Shown: positions 1-12,931, numbered from the stretch's first letter. The stretch: DNA of 64,000 bases from Lunularia cruciata (GCA_948567375.1 OX419757.1:54498001-54562000); one strand, 5' to 3'. The notes: generated from the letters alone by a model not told the origin. Translations and numbers: made by a program.

Positions 1-1671
1 GAAGCTGATCTCCACCAAAAGCATGGAGAGTTGTTGTTGACTTCTTGTAGTTGGATCCTCTTTGTGTTTGCATGCTTTTTTAGATGCCCAATTGGTTTGG
101 ATTCGTGTGCGGGCATTGCGCTTAGGTTTTTTCTTTCTAAGAGTGTTGTGTATTTTTCCTTGGTAATGTTGGAAGTGATGACCAACATACTATGAGTGTG
201 TGTTATGATGACAGGTTAGGTTGCCCATTACCACCTTACCCGATAGCAAGAATACCAAAACCTAGAGCAGAAGGTTTTATTGGTTGGGTTTACACACGCT
301 CAAACTAGTAGGGATAGGTTAATCTATAACCTCTTATCTACAAGCTCTATAGCTAGGCACCTTGTGTGTTCCCAGAGAGAGAAAGGCAAAGTATGACAAT
401 GCAGATTGGGATGGAAGTGAGACACAATCTTCTTCTTCTCATCACTACTCAACAAGTTCAACTCAAGGTAAAAGTGCATTGCAAAAGGAACAAAGTAATG
501 TCGTGGTTTCAAACTTCTCCAATTCAGCACCATCGGCCACATCCTGTGATAAAAACACTTTGCCTAATTAATTGGCTCTCTTGCACATAGTTTATGGAAG
601 AACATTACTTTCTTGCTTTGTAACATTGATGGTGCACTTGGCTTTAAACAATGCTATCATTGCGCTCACAATACTTCTTCACATTGGGTCCCAATAGGTT
701 TCCACCTTGTACACATTCTTCATACGCTTTGATTTGAGGTGAACAAATTTCTGACTTCTTGGGTTTCTTTTGCAATTTCTCCTTTCCCCAAGCATCTAGC
801 TCCATGCTCTTCTCCACTCTCTCTGCCTAATATAAATCTCCAATTGACTCTGTCCATCAAGCCAGATTACCTCTTTTCTCTATCAACAATGATAGGGAAG
901 ATTGGCCCATCTACACACTTATTGGCCGTGATCTCTACCATGAAATTGGGAAAGCTCAAGTTCCAATTCCGTGCAAGGAAAGTAATGCAAAGTTTACTAA
1001 GAACTTTCAATGCGGGCCACAATGTCTAACCTCCCAATCATTCCTCACCATCAGTGTAGGGCACTTCTTGATTCCTTTCATTCTACTCTCCTTTGTGCTA
1101 TGCTTCTAAAAGACAATTCTCTCGTCCCCTAGGCATGCAATTCTAAATCTCTCTAGATTCACAAAACCTTCACTCACTACCACTCCTCTCCTTGTTCTCC
1201 CTCAACATGACTTTGCAATGGCAAAGGAAATTCACTTGTCATGTGTCTTGTTCTTGATTTGAATCTTGACTTTATAGTCTACCATTTCTCAGTCATTCTT
1301 CAAATGCTTGTCTATCACAAAATCACACCTTCTACATGCACTTCTCTTGTCATTGTCAATTTCTCTTGCTTGTGCCTTAGACATTTTGTGTGTGGTATAA
1401 TCTTGAATTTCCAATCTCAAAAAAAGTTGTTACATTGTCTTCACATTGGGTTAATCTTCCCAAGGCAAAGTATCCTTACTTTGGGTTGAAGTCTGGCAGA
1501 TCTGATCCGAGTATTGACAATTACTGACCCAATGTAACTATCTTTGGGTTGATATAAAAACATGAATCTTCTTATTTCTTCCATCTTTCACGCTTAGTTC
1601 CTCATCAACTATACACTTCTTCTTTCAGAAACTCCTTAAACCAACTCAAAATAAAAAATATGGGTACCACA
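1..1671 (-). repeat. Copy A of the D-family long LTR (5' part, runs off the window)
   Basis: On the minus strand this starts at 1671 with the same terminal bases as the LTR of element D (TGTGGTACCCA; here the plus strand ends in tgggtaccaca). Minus-strand translation of about 320-1150 gives recognisable but stop-riddled versions of the D-LTR protein, for example the FYLELNLL and SHFHPNLHC stretches that match FYLGLNLL and SHFHPDLRR in the copy at 18217. The 3' end lies beyond position 1. It abuts relic E exactly at its terminus, so it is read as an insertion into E. The copy is heavily decayed and non-coding. Confidence 0.75.
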
Positions 1672-3501
1672 TGCTCCTAATTGGAGGAGACATGAGAGGA
1701 TGACCATTTTAGGCTGATTGGAGTATGTTGGGACTTGGAATAGTGCTCACCCAGCATGATGATGAGAGGAAGGAGTTTGAGGTTGCGTATGCTAGTTGCT
1801 CCAACAATTCAGCGGAGGTGAAGTATAGTTCATATGAAGGAGAGTGTTTGGTAGCAATATGAACAATATCACATTTCCAATGTTATCTATTCGGTAACCC
1901 CTTCACTCTCATCATTGATCATTAACCACTATAGTAGTTGATGGAGTCCAATAAGAAGCTTTCAAGGAAGCTTGTATGATGGGCTCTGATTTTACAGGAG
2001 TTTGATTTCACAATTATTCACAAATCTAGAGTGGTGAACCGTGATGCAAATGGGTTGAGTAGAAACCCATGTCCTAGCCAATAGGATCAGACCAGAGCAC
2101 ATTGGCATGGTGAGACAAATGAGGAGATGATGTTAGGTTGGCATGCATCTACCTTCTTTGTATATTTTTTGAGGCATTGGTGGAATCTCTCTCAATGCAT
2201 ACAAGAGGAGTTATTGAGGTCACAGATCTAAAGAGTGGAGATGGTGATATAGTTCAGAAAGACATTCATGATGATGTCTTAGTGATGGACTATCTTAACA
2301 CTAGTGTTGTGGGTGGCACAGTTGGGGCCAAGGAGAGAGACTATGCTCTTTACTAAGCTAGATAGTTCACATTGGAAGGTAGACACCTTCTTTGTGTATG
2401 GGAGGATGGTAGATTGTGAGTAGTACCACTTCCATCTTAGAGACTACAGTTGGTTTGTCATGCTCATGAGGAGCTAGGACATTTTAGAGTAAAGCATACT
2501 TATAGCTTACTCCAGAGCCATTATTAGTAGCACGGTATGCATACCAATGTACAAAAATTTGTTGCCAAATGTGTGGTTTGTGACTGAGTTAGAGCATCAT
2601 TCATTGCTCCTACACCATAGTTACATCCATTACCTATCATGGGATTGGGTTACCATTAGAGTTTGGACTTCATTGGTATGTTTTGGTGATGGTGGAGCAC
2701 TTCTTCAAGTGGATTGAGTTGGTGGCACTTCTTGACAAGTCTAGTGAAGGGATGGCTTACTTGTTTCTAGACCAAGTTCTTAGTCATTTTGGTGCACTAG
2801 TTGACATTTTGACTGATTAGGGTATAGAGTTCTTGGGGGAGTTTTATCTCTTGTGTGATAAGGCTTTGATTGATCATCATACTACCTCCCAAGATCACCT
2901 TGAGGCAGATGGCTTAAAAGAGAGAGTGGTTTTGACGGTGAAGAGAGGATTGCAAAAGTATGGTTTGCAGAGAGGCCACTTGGGAGATAAGGATCTCTAA
3001 TTACCTTGGTTGGCCATGGGCTATTGGTTCAGCCAACAAGTCTCCTTAGCAACCTTCTCACCTTACTTTCTACTTTATGGATGAGATCCAAATTTACCAA
3101 TAGCCATTTGTCAAGATGCTACTATAGTTTTGGGCTTGGATGATCTAGATATATAGATGAGTGCATGTTCTTAACGGGCAGAGATCTTTTGGAGAGTGAT
3201 ACCAATGGCCTTTGAGAAATTAGCAATTTCTTAGCATAGGGATACCTTACCCTATGCTACCATTTGAGGAGGAAGTTTTATAGACCCTTTACCCATCAAT
3301 TTCATCCATATGACTGTGTATCTCTATACCAGACAACACAAATGACACTTTATATTTCTATATGCCGCACTATCTTGAGAGTGCATAAGGTTTTTCCATC
3401 TAGAATCCTTGTGTTGGAATGCATGATAGTGCTATTTGGAAGGATCATGTGCACAATTGTGCACCATGCCACCTCCCAAATGTTGATGGTACTATGGACC
3501 A
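1672..3501 (+). pseudogene. Relic E: RNase H to integrase C-terminal part of an F-type Ty3/gypsy polyprotein
   Basis: The plus strand is collinear at nucleotide level with the complement of element F from about 51000 to 49130. It covers the end of RT/RNase H (the stretch matching VLTQHDDE), the linker that contains MHTRGVIEVTD, the integrase zinc-binding region, the catalytic core (TDxGxEFLGEF is still visible near 2810-2835), and the post-integrase tail up to 3501, where it is cut just before the PHD finger. Many stops, frameshifts and a deletion in the first catalytic block near 2670 make it non-functional. Compared with F it carries many C-to-T and G-to-A changes. Copies A and B of the D-type LTR directly border it on both sides. 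Confidence 0.85.
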
Positions 3502-5640
3502 TATGACAATCTTGCAAGTATCACTTTTGTGGGAACCAATAAGTAAAGTTTATTCCCATTAAGATACAAGTCAAAAATGGCCAAATACAAAGTGAAACAA
3601 TAACCATCTGTTCTTCTTAAGTCTCTTAGGTAGAAACCACATCCAAAAGAGAGTAACAAGCACTCAATAGTAATTCTTGTCATAAATTACATGCCCATAG
3701 TCACAATTCTTCCAATTCTTTCTAAACAATCTTGATTGTGATGATTCATACTCTTCCAAAGAAGGCTACTTCATTATGAAACAACTTCACCTTGGAATTG
3801 TGTTCTGCCTCTCCATTAAAGGCACAATTTCCTCAATCTAAATTGCTTTGCATCAATCCAATGTTGCACTCACAATTGCAGAATACTACTAACACTTCAT
3901 TCCTCACGAATCTATCAAGGCATTTCTTTGATTGCTATCCACTCAAGATCAAACACACAAAATGAAATCAAAACTATGAAATCCAACATCCAACAAGCTC
4001 ACTAACTTGCACTTCAAGTTTCTCCAATTGCTCACAAACACACACACAGGATTGATACTTGGAATTAAGCTTAAATGATAACTATTGAGTTAAAGCACTT
4101 CACTTTACTCACCTTCAAAATTATAGTGTTGAAAAGCAACAACACTACAAATTCTTCCCTTAAATAGGTTGAGCCCTTGCGGAATGCCATTCTATAACAA
4201 CTTTACCAACCTTCAAATCCAAAATGACAAATCACTTCTTTATATCTGCCTCTTCACATCTCAAAATTGTTACTAATCAAATCCAAAGTCAACCTTAACT
4301 TTGGCTTCTAAACCCAAGGTTCCTTCAAGTATTTCTCCTTCTTTGTGTCTATCTAATACTACTACTTTATCCACTATTTCTACTCTCCTCAATATAAATT
4401 GAAATTGGAACTATGGCTACTCCATCTATGTTCTCATTCTCTAACCCAATCTCTCCTCATGTCTCAAACAAATCACTCGAGACACCTACACTCCTACTTC
4501 TACAACTTCAGGCTTTGCTTTTACTTTCATCTCTTGACAAAGTCTATCTAAATCTGATCTAACAAAATCTAATCTGAGACAAACATTGTTTCCTACCTCT
4601 AACATCTCTCTATCTACACAATCTCTCAGGCAAAATCAACAAATTATTCATATCCATATCCTTCACCTTCCTCTTCCAAGTTTTCTACACAAGCAACTTC
4701 AATTCATGTAGTCTTGCTTCTTCTAACTTAATCTTTGCATCATTAATCAACATCACCTTCAACTTCCCCATGAATGCTTCTACTAAATCCAACTCCATAC
4801 TTTGAACTATCTTCTCCTTATTTCACTCTACCTCCAACTTGTTTTGGTACATTGTCAACTTGTCCTTAAATTCTAGCTTCAATGCTTCCTTCCACATAAT
4901 AGACTAGTTGAACTTCTACACTTCTGATCAAACCCCACAATCTATCTTCCTGCCCATGTCTATCTGCCAACTCACGTTCCCAAGCTTGATCCTTTTCTAC
5001 TACGTTGTTTCTCAGACTCTAGCTCTTGCTCCATTTTTGTTGCAATTGCCTTTAAGTGTATGACTTCTACTCTTGCATCAACAACTTCATGCTTCATCTT
5101 CTCAAGCAATGCCTTCTACTCCTTCAGCTATTCACCATGCTTTAAGAAGTCCTCATGCAAGGTATCAAAACTCTTCTTCCAAAGAACTACTTCAACTCAA
5201 AGTTCTTTGGCTTCCTTCTCTCCTTGGGTTAGCTTATTCCTCAACTCCAAGATTTCTTCACTCTAGTGCCTTACTACTTCCAACTCTCTTCAACATCTCT
5301 ATATTCCAACCTCTCCTTGCAAGATCTTTGTAATTGGCTACTCTCTACTCATTGTTCTTTGACTTCTTGTTATTGAAAGTAGCCTTAATTATGGCAGTCA
5401 ACTCCTTGTTTGCAAATTTTGTGTCAAGAGTCATCACTCTTGCCACTCTTGCATCTAGGCCAGGTACCATGCACAACTGCTCCTTTATCTTATCATTGGG
5501 GTTCATTTCCCTTTGTGTCTTCTAACTTTGCTCTCATCTTATGTATCATTGCAAAGTCACTCAATTCTCAATTCCAAAGCAAGAACCCTAAATAGTTTCT
5601 TTGGATTACTACATTCCTACATTATATTGCCCATTTGTTC
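3502..5640 (-). repeat. Copy B of the D-family LTR (3' part)
   Basis: The minus-strand 3' terminus lies at 3502 (plus strand tatgacaatcttgcaagtatcac, matching the complement of the D LTR end at 10146 and 27997). The minus strand continues through the 3' LTR sequence and the C-terminal coiled-coil part of the LTR ORF, still showing VKAKPEVVEVGV and LGLEAKVKVDFGFD against the RAKPEVDIIRVHM region and GSGLKAEEEADIGSD in element D. It is more diverged than the copies at 6354 and 17644. The N-terminal half of the ORF and the LTR 5' end are not visible; the upper limit near 5640 is approximate. Confidence 0.65.
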
Positions 5641-6353
5641 ATTGCAAGAGATCTAAGGATGGCCTCTAGGATCTTACTATATATTCTAGGTGCAAACACT
5701 ATGATTCTTGACAATAGGAAGAAGGTGAAGGTTGAGTCTTGACCTACTCTAAGTATTGAGGTCACTTTGAGTGTTGAGAATCACTTTGAGTGTAACCTAA
5801 GTCGGAAGGCTATGGACTCTCTTGGTTCTTGACAAAGTGCCAACTCTATTAGATCAACTTTGAAGGCACATGATTCTCTAAAAGGTTGAATTTGTTGGCT
5901 GAACTCCTCAATTTATAGTCCAGATTGCTAGTCATTCTTCAACCCTTTGGCAATTTAGGAGTAGGTGAGAACTTTGTTATCCACACATGTGAAGGCATGT
6001 CATGTCTTCCTTGGTTACATGTCACTTTCCCACTTGTGAATTTTTCTTGATTGGTCACTTTCCCATGCCAAGCTATGTGCTAAGCATGCCCACCAAGTGC
6101 CAATAGTTATCTTTATTATAACGGCCCTTGGTAGCAATTCTTGGTTGAGCTGGCGGCACATTCAAATCACAGCTACATTTAAGTATGAGTGCCAGCAAGG
6201 TACTTGGTACTCAGGCCTATAAGCACTAAGGATGATCCTACATTACTTTGAGTGTTGCTTTTTTTGACTTGTATGACACCATTGCAAGTGCCATGTCTTT
6301 TTTGGGAAATTCTCCTAGTAACTACTTATCTCCATTGTATTTCTCTAGCACTT
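5641..6353. other. No gene seen
   Basis: AT-rich sequence without a supported ORF or repeat boundary, apart from the 5-bp cactt at 6349-6353 just before the LTR of element D, a candidate target-site duplication. Confidence 0.5.
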
Positions 6354-6737
6354 TGTGGTACCCACATTTTTTGTTTTTTTTCACAATTTGGAAGAAGAAG
6401 TGTATAAAGAAGTTGAATTGCACCTGTATGGCCAAAGAAGGCAAAGAAAAGTGTCCTCGGGATGAAACCCAAGGTAACGTGACTTTGGGTCATAAGGCGA
6501 GGTACTCAGAATTGCCCTGTCAGCATACAACCTGAAGTAAGGACTTTCTTTGTATCAGGGGTGCTCAACCCGAGGCAAGGACAATGTAACAACTTTTTGT
6601 CGGGGGAGACATTCAAGAAGGGACCATTCAAAAATGGCGGTCATATGTGTGAAGGACACTTAACCGTGATAGGAGCATGCAGGAGGTGTGATTTCTTGGT
6701 AGAAACTTGAATTGAAGAAAGACAAAGAAGGCGTAAC

Positions 6738-6749
6738 TCTATAAAAATT
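6738..6749 (+). promoter_or_regulatory. TATA box in the D LTR
   Basis: TCTATAAAAATT lies about 190 bp upstream of the LTR ORF start codon at 6929. The same element (TCTATAAAAATC) is conserved at the equivalent place (18026-18037) in the solo LTR copy. It could drive both the LTR ORF and the element's genomic RNA. Confidence 0.5.
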
Positions 6750-6928
6750 CGGCGAAAGACAAAGCGATGATAAGTAATTTTCCATCACCGTTAAGAAGTT
6801 GCTCTACAGGAGATTGCGGGAAGGGAAGTAGAGTCAAAGATGCGCTGGTTTGTCAAGAGGAAATCAAGAGAGTTAATCCGGGAATCAATAGGAAGAATAG
6901 TTCCTAGGCTAGAGTGGAAGAGAGAAAG

Positions 6929-9357
6929 ATGGGAAGTGGGAAGAAGAACTCTGAATTTGTAGTGAGAAATCATGTGATTCGGAGGTTAGAAATGATCGCA
7001 AGAATTGAGACCTTGAGCAAGCTTTGGATCACATTCTTGGCATGGAACTAGAATGTTACCTTTCCAAGGTTCATGATTGAGATCATCAAGAGTAAGTGTC
7101 TTGATCGCCCTAAAGAAGAAGGGAAGAGAGGTAATACGGCTCGATGGACAGAGTCGGATTGGAGGTTAGTACTCGGGAGAGAAGCAAGCACAGAGCATGG
7201 TGCCACGTTCTTGGGGAAGGGAGAAGTAGCCAAAGAAACCCAAGAAGTGGGAGATGCCTTCTCTTTGAAGCGCATGAAGAATGGTTACAAAGTAGAGAGC
7301 TACAAGGATCCTGTCAAGAGAGGGATTGTGAGTCCTCAAATGGCAATCTTGAAGCTGGAGAGAACGACTTATGTGATGAAGCACCAAGCGGTGTTCTTTC
7401 ATAAGATGTTTGCAGGAGAGCCAATTAACTGGGCGAAGTGTCTTCATGGGAGGACAAGACAGATGGTGTGGAATTTGCGGGTCAAGGCGCCTCTACATTA
7501 CATTGTGCCATTTGTGCCTCAATTTTATCTAGGGCTGAACTTGCTCAATGCGGCAAAGCGTAACAAGATGTGTCGCATTTCCATCCCCACTTAAGAAGAG
7601 ATGTCGATGCAGAGGAGTAGCAATACATTCTTCAGATTAGGAGCAATGATGAGTACTACGTGCAGACAAGGCAGAGTGTGCAGTTGGAAGTGAGCACTCT
7701 GAAGCCGAAGAAGAGGAGTCTACAAAGAGAAGAAGAAGTAGACAAAGCAAGACCTCGGAAGGCTAGAAGGGTAAACCCAAGGAAAGGACTGGTGGTAGTT
7801 GCATCGTCAGAAGAAGAATCGGAAGGCAAAGCCGAGTGCAAGTCCAAAGATTTGGAGAGAGAGGAAGAACCTGAGTTCACACTGCAGAGTGGAGACATGA
7901 GTAGTGATAGGGACAATGGAGTGGAGATGACATCGGTACCCAAAGAAGAGGAAGCCAAGATGGCGATGGAGGAGAAAAGTAACTCAAAATTGGAAGACAA
8001 AGTTCCAGAGCAAGAGCAGAAATGAGTTATAATTCAAAGAGGAGTTTGGTCCAGATGGAAGGAAAAGTGTGGAGCAAATCTAAGTAAGGTAAGAGAAGAG
8101 GAGGATGGAAGTTTGGGGAGCAAAGAATCCATACCCATAAGGCGACTGCGGCTTAGAAGGCAAGTGTAGAGTGAGGAAGAGGTGAAGAAGGAGATAAGTC
8201 CGCAAGCTGAGGTAACTCCAAGTGAAGGAGTAGAGTACCTGCGGGAGGTTGTGTGCCCGTTGTTAGTAAAGTTAGAGCACAGGAAGAACGAGATGCAATT
8301 GAAGTGTCCGGAGGTGAAGATTGTGTTGCAAGTGTTAGCTCGATTAGAAGAAGAGAACTCGGAATTAAAGAAGAGTATAATCCGAGGTGAGGAGGAAAGA
8401 GAAGTGCTACAAGTAGATGCAGTAGTATAGAATCAAGTGATTAAGAACCTGAAGAGAGAATCAAGGAATAGGGAGGAACTACTAGAGCAGAACATCATAG
8501 CAAGGGAAAGACAAGTAGCGGAGTATGAAATGTTGAAGTAGCAATTTGCTGATTTGAGATTAGAAATTATCTATGTTATAGCAAGAGTAGTAGAAAAAGA
8601 GCAAGAGCTCAAAAGAGTGATGGAGAGTGAAGAGGAGAAGAATCAATTATGGCAAAGAGAGTTGACAGTGAGATATAGAGAGGAAGAAAGGTTGAGAGAG
8701 TTACTTTGCAATCAGGAGGAGAAGATTGTGCAGAAGGAGAAGGAGAAGGAAACTGTGAAAGCCAAGTTCCAAGCGGAATTGGCAATGTATAGAGAAGTTT
8801 GGCTTGCAGATCGAGAACGGGAAAGAAAAATGAGGTTGGAGCCATTGAAGGAGATCATAATCAAGATGAATGGAATGTTGAGTACCGAGGCCAGCATGCG
8901 CATTGGAGAAACAAGACTGCAGAAGTTGAAGTTGTTGGTGCAGGAGACGAGGAGGAGAAATGCAAAGGATAAAGATTTGAATGCGTTGTTGATCAGTCTA
9001 GGAACTCGTGTAGATAGGAAGATATTGGAGGTAGAAGACAATATCACAATTAAAGTAGACATAGTGAAATTAGAGATAGATAAACTTTGGAAGGATGTCA
9101 GAGCAAAACCTGAAGTAGATATCATAAGAGTGCATATGTCTTCCAAATTACCATTGGAGGTATAAGAGAAGAGTGGGTCAGGAGATAAGGAGTTAGAAGG
9201 ATTACCCACTAGTGGAATTGCAGATATAGAAAGAGAACTATTAGAATTGGTAGAGGACTTAGGAGTTGTGAAACCTGAGGATAGAGTAGTAAGTGAGGTT
9301 ACTTTGGGATCGGGTTTGAAAGCCGAGGAAGAAGCAGACATTGGATCTGATAAGTAA
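6929..9357 (+). pseudogene. LTR-encoded coiled-coil protein, broken copy
   Basis: The function is not recognised. The ORF starts at an ATG (6929) shared with the copy at 18217 and ends at TAA 9355-9357, about 810 codons. The N-terminal ~220 residues look globular (VESYKDPVKRG, MKHQAVFFHKMF, HYIVPFVPQFYLGLNLL). A basic then acidic low-complexity linker follows (about 7690-8025), then a long Glu/Lys-rich heptad-like coiled coil (about 8180-9150) and an acidic tail. The copy has stops at 7049 and several later sites and a frameshift near 7570. It lies wholly upstream of the PBS, inside the LTR, so an intact element would carry it twice. It shows no similarity I can name to gag, pol or env. A structural or RNA/protein-binding role is possible but unsupported. 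Confidence 0.7.
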
Positions 9358-10153
9358 CAATTTTGAGATTTGAAGAGGCAAATATGAAGAGGTGTATTGT
9401 CATTTTGGATCCGTAGGTTAGAAGAGTTGTTGTAGAACGTTATAGTTGTTAGAACTGTTGTTTGCTTCACTATTTAAGAGTGGCATTCACAGTCATATGT
9501 TGTTCAGTGCTCATTATTTCTGAGAATAGATAAATCAAAGTGTTGTGAAGCAGTGCTTGTTGCTTGAGCTTGATTCCAAGTGTCAACGTTGTGTTTGTGT
9601 TTGTGAGTGTGTGGAGAAATTTGAAGTGCAAGTCAATGTGCTTGTTGGATGTTGGATTCCGCTGCATCGATCTTCATTTTGTGTGTTTGATCCTTAGTGA
9701 AGTGCAATTGAAGCAATGCCTTGATAGATCTGAGAGGAATTGTAGTGTTGGTAGTATTCTGCATTTGTGAGTGCGTTGCAACGTTGATGTGAAGCAATTT
9801 TCATCAAGGAAGTTGTGCCTTTAGTGGAGGATAGAACACAATTCTGAGGCAAAGTCATTTTGCAGTGAAGTGCCATTTTTGGGAGAGCGTGAATCATCAC
9901 AATCAAGATTGTTTGGAAAGATTTGATGGAGTTGTGATTAAAGAGTGTTAATTGTGACAAGATTGAGAGTCAGTGCTTGTTACTCTCTTCTAGGTATGGT
10001 TTCTACCTGAGAGATTAAAGAAGAACTCAAGAAGAACTACATTGTTACTATTTGCTTCATATTTGGAAATTTCTGAATTGTATCTTTGTGGGAACAAACT
10101 TTACTTCCCCGATTACCCAGAAAGTGATATTTGCTAGATTGGCACATGATTTT

Positions 10154-10171
10154 TGGCGCCATTGCTGGGGA
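10154..10171 (+). other. Primer binding site (tRNA-Asp type) of element D
   Basis: TGGCGCCATTGCTGGGGA resembles the TGGCGCCGTTGCCGGGGA typical of plant Tat/Athila elements, complementary to the 3' end of tRNA-Asp. It differs by two C/G-to-T/A transitions and lies 7 bp after the LTR end. Confidence 0.8.
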
Positions 10172-10739
10172 TACAAATCTCGGAACTGGAAGAATACAAA
10201 GCCAATTTCAAAACTAGGTGTCAAAGCAATATGAATGTCTACATTGAGAGAGCAACGGATAGAGAGAGTTTGAAGACAAACATTGCATTGTGAAGAAGAC
10301 AAATGCCTGAATATCCAATCTACTTTTGACAAAACTAGACGAGAGGTGTTGGACTTTCCACTTCTTCATGAAGTGTAAGAAGCCCTGCGAGAACTTGACC
10401 AAAAGAAACGCAAAGGCGGTTGGCAAGGCAACTTCACATCCCCATCTTCCAAGAAGAAGAAAGACTCGAGCGGCTAGACATATTCATTACGGCCTAGTAC
10501 TCTGACTTCCCTAGAGTTGTAAAGGAAGTCGCATCTCTAAAGAACTATGTACAAGAAAAGACAGCACGGACATTGACGGAAGAAGATTGTCAACACCTTC
10601 TACAAATGATTCCTTGATTGTCTTGAAGGAATCTTGAAGAACACTCCAAAGGTGTTGAGCCTGATTCTTCCACTTGGTTTGAGGTCGACACCCTCAAAGA
10701 AGAAATTGTCAAAAAAGACCCTATGTTGAACTTGACAAA

Positions 10740-12931
10740 TTGGAACCCCTGGGCTGTCAACATGGCATCAATACCAGCCAGCTCCTTGGTCCTATCAAGT
10801 TCAAACTTACCTCAGCTGATCCCACCAAGTCGAACGATGACTTTGTACTTGTCACCCGACACGCTTATCAGAAGTATAAGGGGACAAAACAAGACAAAGA
10901 TCCTAATGAATTCATTGAAGAATTCAAAGTCATCTCCTTTGCCAATAAGGAACATGACTTGGCGGATTCATTGTGCATTTTCCCAAGTCTGCTCCGGAAG
11001 AAAGCTCGTAGTTGGTACACCCATGTAACTTAGAAGGGGTTTGTACCGGCGGACTAGGCAGACTTAAGAAACAATTTCCTAGAACGATTCCGGGAAGTTG
11101 ATTACGACACGAGTGTCTTTGCGGCACTCAACGATTTGGACAGAGGCAAGAGGGAGAAGTTGAGAGACTACTCTGAGCGGTTCATGGCACTCTTGAACCG
11201 AGTTCCAAAGCAATTGGGTGTGGTGGGTTACTCCAATGCCCAAGCCATCACCTAGTTCCTGGGAAGACTTTCACCAGAGATTTGGATCTTTGCGAGGGAG
11301 AGGAACCTAACTTCCCTTGACAAGGTACTCAAACATGTCGCCCGCTATGAGGCGCCTTACTCTCACTCTGCCGGCAATCAAAGAAACTGGGAGAAGAAAG
11401 GCAAGAAGCCCAAAAGGAGAGCTTCTTGTAGTACATCCCCTTCTTCAGAGGAATCCTCTACGTCTTTAAGCTCTTCTTTGGAATCCAAAGAAGAATCAAA
11501 GCCAAGACGAGTACAAAGATGAGGGGGTAAGAAACCAGGGACTCCTTGTAGTACTACAAGCTAGCCATATGATCTAGATGTGAAATTTGGTTTGTTAACA
11601 TCTAGAATGATGTTTTACATGATGGTCAAAATAGATCAGATAGAAGTTTCACCAAAAGAGTACTTCTAGTAATAGAGCAGAAACCAAAATAGACTTGAGA
11701 ACCTTAGAACCAATAGCTAGACATATGATTTAAAGGTGAGATTGGTTTGGTAATATCTGGAAGGATGTTACACATGATAGACTAAACAGATCAGAAAGAG
11801 GTATCACCAAAAGGGGACTTCTTCTAATAGAGTAGGAACCAAAATATGCCTGAAATCTTTGAAGGCAATTTTAGAGGCCTCAACGGATAAATTAGGCCTC
11901 AAAAATGTGCATACCCCTCCCCCAATGGAGGGAAGGCTGGCCTTCCGTCCCCCCTGTTCTCTCATCAAGAGCTATCCAATGGTACCTTACTCACGTGATT
12001 CTGAGACTCCTACATGAAGATTCTCTAAAAGACTCCCTCTGGTCAAAGCTTGTTTGACCAACCAAACAGGACCTAGACCTACATGTCACCCATCCAAGTA
12101 AGTAATCCAAGGGTGGAGCTTGATGACATGTCACCTATCTGTGTGCCTAATCCAATGGTGGAGCTTCATTGGAGGAGATCCTCTTTGTCTATATAATAAA
12201 GAGAAGGTGCTCCTTTAGAGCACCGAATGTTGAGTGTGTAATCTGTGTTTTCTCTCTTCACTTGTCCTTGGAGTATTACACTCCCCGAGCAAAGAATGTA
12301 CATAAGGCTCACACTACTAGATGCCCTCATTAAGGATTTTTCGGATTTTAAGATCTAGATGATTGGAGCGAAGGACCAAAGGAAGCCCCCATCATTTGGC
12401 AAATCCAATGTATGGTGCACCACTTGTGGCAAGTTAGGCCATGCAAACATGGAATGCATTACTTGCAATGCATTCTCGGTGCAACAGATTGGTTGGGTTC
12501 CAAGATGGAACCAGGAAGAGGAAGAGGAGGCGGTGTACCAAACTCAAGAGGTACATCCTTAGTCGAGCACATCGTATCAAGGTCCAAAGTACGGACCCAA
12601 GGAGTATAATCCAAATGCTCCTCCACTAAGACCACCGATGAGCAACCAAAATTGACCTCAGAATGTTGCACCCAGGGCATGTTATAATTGTGGCTTGATG
12701 GGACATTGGTCTCCAAACTGTCCGGAGCCAAGAAGGCAAATTGGGTACGTTCCCCTGTGCAAAAATTGTAAAGGATCGGGTCATACGGGCAACCAATGCC
12801 CTCACCCACCAAACCCAAAGGCGCCTGCAAAGTATGTACAGACCCCAGCTGAGTGTGCAGCACTTTAGGCAAAGGGTGATACAACTATATATTGTATAAT
12901 ACTTCAGGAGGAAAGGCCTCAAGAAGGGAGT
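10740..12931 (+). pseudogene. gag of element D (interrupted by a solo LTR)
   Basis: It encodes the capsid/nucleocapsid polyprotein. The Retrotrans_gag region is visible from about 10790 to 11400 (KARSWYTHV, NNFLERFREVDYD, YSERFMALLNRVP, FLGRLSPEIW). A Ser/Glu-rich linker follows and is cut at 11546 by a solo LTR. After the LTR, three CCHC zinc knuckles follow at about 12410-12820: CTTCGKLGHANMEC, CYNCGLMGHWSPNC and CKNCKGSGHTGNQC. Several TAG and TGA codons interrupt the frame (for example at 11032). Three knuckles is more than the one or two usual for plant gypsy gag. Confidence 0.8.
11547..12280 (+). repeat. Solo LTR 1 of the chromovirus family
   Basis: 734 bp starting TGTAGTACTACAAGCTAGCC and ending GGAGTATTACA, homologous throughout to the LTRs of the chromovirus at 19424-25973. 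Flanks ctcct (11542-11546) and ctccc (12281-12285) fit a 5-bp target duplication with one C/T difference. No internal element sequence is present, so it is a solo LTR inserted into element D gag. Confidence 0.85.

Larger units (their letters stand above)
6354..10146 (+). repeat. 5' LTR of element D (3.79 kb)
   Basis: It begins TGTGGTACCCAC and ends TTGGCACA, so TGTG...CACA forms the inverted terminal dinucleotide pattern of LTRs. A PBS follows 7 bp after the end. The same two termini bound the copy at 17644-27997, the 5' terminus is seen in copy A (1671) and the 3' terminus in copy B (3502), so four copies agree. It contains a TATA box and a coding-length ORF, which is unusual for an LTR. Confidence 0.85.

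Noticed and set aside
6929-9357. Coiled-coil ORF as a host gene family
   Set aside because: All copies lie within the same LTR termini, and one is followed by a PBS; it travels with the retroelement.
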